Source of the DNA: Helicobacteraceae bacterium
Lineage (GTDB): Bacteria; Campylobacterota; Campylobacteria; Campylobacterales; Sulfurimonadaceae
Direction: 5' to 3'
NCBI GenBank assembly: GCA_030613795.1
Contig: JAUWLG010000045.1
Location: forward strand, 1-8,285
Length of the DNA stretch: 8,285 bases
Part shown: positions 6,278 to 8,285 of the stretch, piece by piece
Layout of the letters: every line of letters starts with the position of its first letter
How positions within the stretch are numbered: position 1 is the first letter of the stretch
Notes under the pieces: generated by a model
What the model saw: the letters and a program-made list of their open reading frames with translations, nothing else
What the model was told of the DNA's origin: nothing
The model's database searches: none
Made by a program: the position numbers and the translations under genes

Positions 6278-6375
6278 GCGATAAGAGAAATTCACTCTTG
6301 CTTCGTTGGATATGTTTGAAGCTACTTGTAGCTCCTACACACATCCGTCTTGCAATAGTAAACTTCTCTTATCGC
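6278..6375. repeat. Inner hairpin 2 of the Y-shaped element
   Basis: Two 48-nt arms (6278-6325 and 6328-6375) form an imperfect hairpin. The base has 12 perfect pairs (gcgataagagaa with ttctcttatcgc), the middle includes ggatatgt / acacatcc with a 1-nt register shift, and the tip is agctac-tt-gtagct. The mismatches concentrate in the middle third. Confidence 0.75.
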
Positions 6376-6416
6376 TGAGAACATGATGTCTGTTCAGAGG
6401 TTTCAATTACAATATT

Positions 6417-6420
6417 TAGG
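6417..6420 (+). promoter_or_regulatory. Weak ribosome binding site for the lipoprotein TTG start
   Basis: TAGG lies 8 nt before the TTG at 6429-6431. The TAG in it is also an in-frame stop, so no start further upstream is possible. A TACAAT at 6408-6413 could be a -10 box but would leave a leader of only about 8 nt. Confidence 0.4.
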
Positions 6421-6428
6421 TTTTTTAT

Positions 6429-6929
6429 TTGAGACAATTCATCATACTTTTTACCATATCATTTACAATATTTAGCGGATGCAGCAGCCACTTTGACCGT
6501 TATACACTCTCGGACGAAAGCGAAAAGGCAACAACCAGTTATAAAAATGTACGTCTGCTTGACAGTGACAACAAAAGCAAGACCATTATGTCAACCATCT
6601 ATCTTAATGATATATATCCAAAGTACACAGATGGACTTGCCCACTTCTTGATCTCTTTTTACAACCCGGAGCACGACAATGTCTTATATTTTAATAGAGG
6701 TAAAACACCTAGTGAGCAAGACTATGTTCTACTGTTAAACGGTGAAGATGCGCTGGCATCTGAGGAGTTGGACAGTGATGACCTTTTGGTGGATCTGATG
6801 CCTATCAGCAGCAGCTGGAACCGCTACTATTATGTTCGTTACAAACTTCCTAGCGGGAAGCCTGTTTTGGTGCTCGAAAGCGATCACACTGAGCGGGCTG
6901 TGATAACTTATCAAAAAGCGCAAGAATAG
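6429..6929 (+). CDS. Small putative lipoprotein of unknown function (Cj0842-like)
   Basis: This 166-aa protein has an N-terminal hydrophobic signal segment ending at a lipobox-like FSGC, with Cys18 as the lipidation site. The Phe at -3 is unusual (Leu is typical), but the hydrophobic stretch and the SG-C end fit signal peptidase II. The mature part is polar, rich in Tyr, Ser and Asp and predicted by eye to be largely beta-strand, ending near ITYQKAQE. The first available start is TTG at 6429-6431, because an in-frame stop lies 12 nt upstream and the next Met would remove the signal peptide. It is the only plus-strand gene here and runs into the slt gene tail to tail, overlapping it by 80 bp. 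The same arrangement of a lipoprotein facing a transglycosylase exists, from memory, in Campylobacter. It may act at the envelope with Slt, but that is a guess. Function unknown. Confidence 0.85.
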   Translation: MRQFIILFTISFTIFSGCSSHFDRYTLSDESEKATTSYKNVRLLDSDNKSKTIMSTIYLNDIYPKYTDGLAHFLISFYNPEHDNVLYFNRGKTPSEQDYVLLLNGEDALASEELDSDDLLVDLMPISSSWNRYYYVRYKLPSGKPVLVLESDHTERAVITYQKAQE

Positions 6930-8285
6930 AGACTTTCTCGCCTAATATCTTTTTATAGATCACATAGTTGCTCAACACCTTTTTACCGTATTCACGACTC
7001 TCAGAGTTGACCATCATCTCCATGCTCATAAACGGCTCATACTTGGCATCGGTAAAACAGTTCTCTTTTGTGATGTAACGCTTGGTAAAACCCATACCGC
7101 CATTGTAAGCATAGGCCATAAATACGGGGTGATACAGACTTTTTTTCATCCAGTTAATATGCTTTTTGGCATACGCGATGTTCTTTTCAGGGTTAAACAT
7201 CTCCTCAAACGAATGGCGTTTCTCTTTAAACCCTTTATCTAAAGCTTTGACCAAAAACGGCATCATCTGCATAAGACCAAGAGCATATGAACGTGAAAGT
7301 GCTGCAGGAATAAAACGGCTCTCTTGACGCATCAGAGCATAGTACATTGCCTTGTCTTCATTGGAAAGGTCTTGCATATACGCATCATACGGCATGATGT
7401 AACCCATCTCTTTATAACCTGATGCCTTCTCATAGATAAAAGAGTGAAGCGGCAGCATCTCTTCATTGGCATACTTGTCCGCAAGCTTTTGCAAGTCTTG
7501 CTTAGGGGTTTCTCTGATCTCTATAAGCAGGTCATTCCAGACAAATGGATCTGTCAGATCTGCTTTAGTCGTGTTGTTTTCGTACGTAGGCAACTTTGTA
7601 TAGAAGTTGGTGACTTCGATGCCGAGCTTCTCTTTGGCGTAGAGTGAGTACATGTTGATATCGATACTCTCACCCAGCTGCGCCAAGGTCTTTTTATCTT
7701 TAGTGATCAGGTACTGCCAAAACAGGGCCTTGTCTTTATGCGAACGGTAATAGGCAAGGGTATGTACCTTTTTAAGGTGTGCAAGGGCATCTTCGTTTCG
7801 CTCATGTTCGATCGCATTCATGGCCAAGTAAAAGTGTGTTTCAGAGCTCAGCTTGGCCGTCGCATCGATCTTTAAAAGCTCTTTTTGAAGATTGCTGTAA
7901 CGACTGTCCGTCACTACCAGTATAACAAAACGGTTAAAACCCCAATGTTTTTGGATCTCTTTTATGTATGAAGAGGGAAGTGCACGGTTCAAATGACCTT
8001 GTCTGAACTTCATCCCGGCACTCAAAAAGAGATACATAAATGTGGAAGGTTTGTACTGTCTCAGATTTGTAATCCGCTTGGTCTGAAGCAGATCGTTCAT
8101 CATCTCGATCCAGGTGTAGGGCGTCTCTTTGTCAAGCAGCCTGGCCAAACGGTTACGGTCACGTTCATCGATCACAGATGCTTTATACGCTGAGAATCCC
8201 ATCTTGACACAAGAGACATCATTGCTCTTAACCAGCTCTTTAGTCGGCAAAGCCAGGCACTCTGCTGTGTAGATCACCTCTTCAC
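6850..8285 (-). CDS. slt: Soluble lytic murein transglycosylase, 5' end outside the window
   Basis: This periplasmic enzyme cleaves the MurNAc-GlcNAc bond of peptidoglycan to give 1,6-anhydro products, in wall turnover and insertion of envelope machines. At least 477 residues are visible. The frame continues through the window edge, so the GTG at 8275-8277 is unlikely to be the start; the signal peptide and the first tens of residues are missing. Numbering from that GTG, residues 1 to about 300 are the alpha-helical superhelical domain. The C-terminal GH23 catalytic domain has MRQESRF (316-322, catalytic E319), GLMQMMP (334-340) and AYNGG (390-394). The tail ends with FDKLSQPAQCDRFR and about nine more residues; the last 80 bp of the gene lie antisense to the lipoprotein gene. 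The helical part shows no frameshift. Confidence 0.95.
   Translation of the reverse strand, partial: EEVIYTAECLALPTKELVKSNDVSCVKMGFSAYKASVIDERDRNRLARLLDKETPYTWIEMMNDLLQTKRITNLRQYKPSTFMYLFLSAGMKFRQGHLNRALPSSYIKEIQKHWGFNRFVILVVTDSRYSNLQKELLKIDATAKLSSETHFYLAMNAIEHERNEDALAHLKKVHTLAYYRSHKDKALFWQYLITKDKKTLAQLGESIDINMYSLYAKEKLGIEVTNFYTKLPTYENNTTKADLTDPFVWNDLLIEIRETPKQDLQKLADKYANEEMLPLHSFIYEKASGYKEMGYIMPYDAYMQDLSNEDKAMYYALMRQESRFIPAALSRSYALGLMQMMPFLVKALDKGFKEKRHSFEEMFNPEKNIAYAKKHINWMKKSLYHPVFMAYAYNGGMGFTKRYITKENCFTDAKYEPFMSMEMMVNSESREYGKKVLSNYVIYKKILGEKVSILALFDKLSQPAQCDRFRAPKQASR

Larger units (their letters stand above)
6141..6404. repeat. 264-bp nested inverted repeat, three-way-junction (Y-shaped) element
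   Basis: Outer arms of 30 nt (6141-6170 and 6375-6404) are complementary at 27 of 30 positions. They enclose two further long imperfect hairpins placed side by side (about 6171-6269 and 6278-6375) with only about 8 nt between them. Folded on one strand this gives a stem branching into two arms. The element fills nearly all of the space between mobB and the lipoprotein gene. There is no credible reading frame, no transposase and no clear target-site duplication. It could be a miniature mobile element, a large structured 5' leader of the lipoprotein gene, a non-coding RNA, or a dispersed intergenic palindrome. Confidence 0.8.

Noticed and set aside
6011..6404. Molybdenum-cofactor riboswitch controlling mobB
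   Set aside because: A TATAAT box at 6048-6053 gives mobB a leader of about 30 nt, and the long near-perfect arms of the upstream element do not resemble the Moco riboswitch architecture.
6131..6430. ttttattt on both sides of the Y-shaped element as a target-site duplication
   Set aside because: The right copy (6423-6430) lies 18 nt beyond the end of the outer arm while the left is 2 nt from it, and such T-rich octamers are expected by chance in this region.
8275..8277. GTG as the true start of slt
   Set aside because: The frame stays open to the window edge and the product would lack the signal peptide and the beginning of the helical domain, so the gene is cut off by the window.

Overview
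The window looks like chromosomal DNA of a Campylobacterota (Epsilonproteobacteria) species, most likely a free-living Sulfurimonas/Sulfurovum-like lineage rather than an AT-rich Campylobacter. The main evidence is gene content and order. A Mur-like protein, metG, a 65-residue four-cysteine protein, a short (280 aa) class I fbp, mobB, a small lipoprotein on the opposite strand and a soluble lytic transglycosylase match, as I remember it, the Campylobacter jejuni block Cj0837c-Cj0843c. The genus is an inference. There is no sign of phage, plasmid, insertion sequence or CRISPR, and the coding genes are housekeeping.

Layout, left to right. Positions 1-197 are non-coding: three GCAG-loop terminator-like hairpins alternate with three tiny triloop palindromes. 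Six minus-strand genes follow, transcribed right to left from a promoter near 6048-6053: mobB (5495-6010), fbp (4652-5494), a 65-aa Cys-rich protein (4474-4671), metG (2423-4360), a Mur-ligase-N-domain-like protein (1375-2379) and chaA (198-1352). Gaps are zero, overlapping or short, except for a 113-bp hairpin-rich spacer in front of metG. Positions 6011-6428 are non-coding and hold the mobB promoter and a 264-bp nested inverted repeat that folds on paper into a three-way junction. A plus-strand lipoprotein gene (6429-6929) follows. It converges on, and overlaps by 80 bp, the minus-strand slt gene, whose 5' end lies outside the window.

Functionally the operon mixes molybdenum cofactor maturation (MobB), gluconeogenesis or carbon fixation (Fbp), translation (MetG), a protein related to cell-wall enzymes but without an ATPase, and Ca2+/H+ antiport (ChaA). 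No single pathway links them; the association is one of conserved gene order. Slt and the lipoprotein act at the cell envelope.

The features most worth a second look are non-coding: the Y-shaped element at 6141-6404, the alternating hairpin array at 1-190 and the hairpin cluster upstream of metG. Among proteins, the Mur-like protein ends in QLTLF, which resembles the beta-sliding-clamp-binding pentapeptide, and the small four-cysteine protein has no known function. I saw no clear new defence or mobile system.
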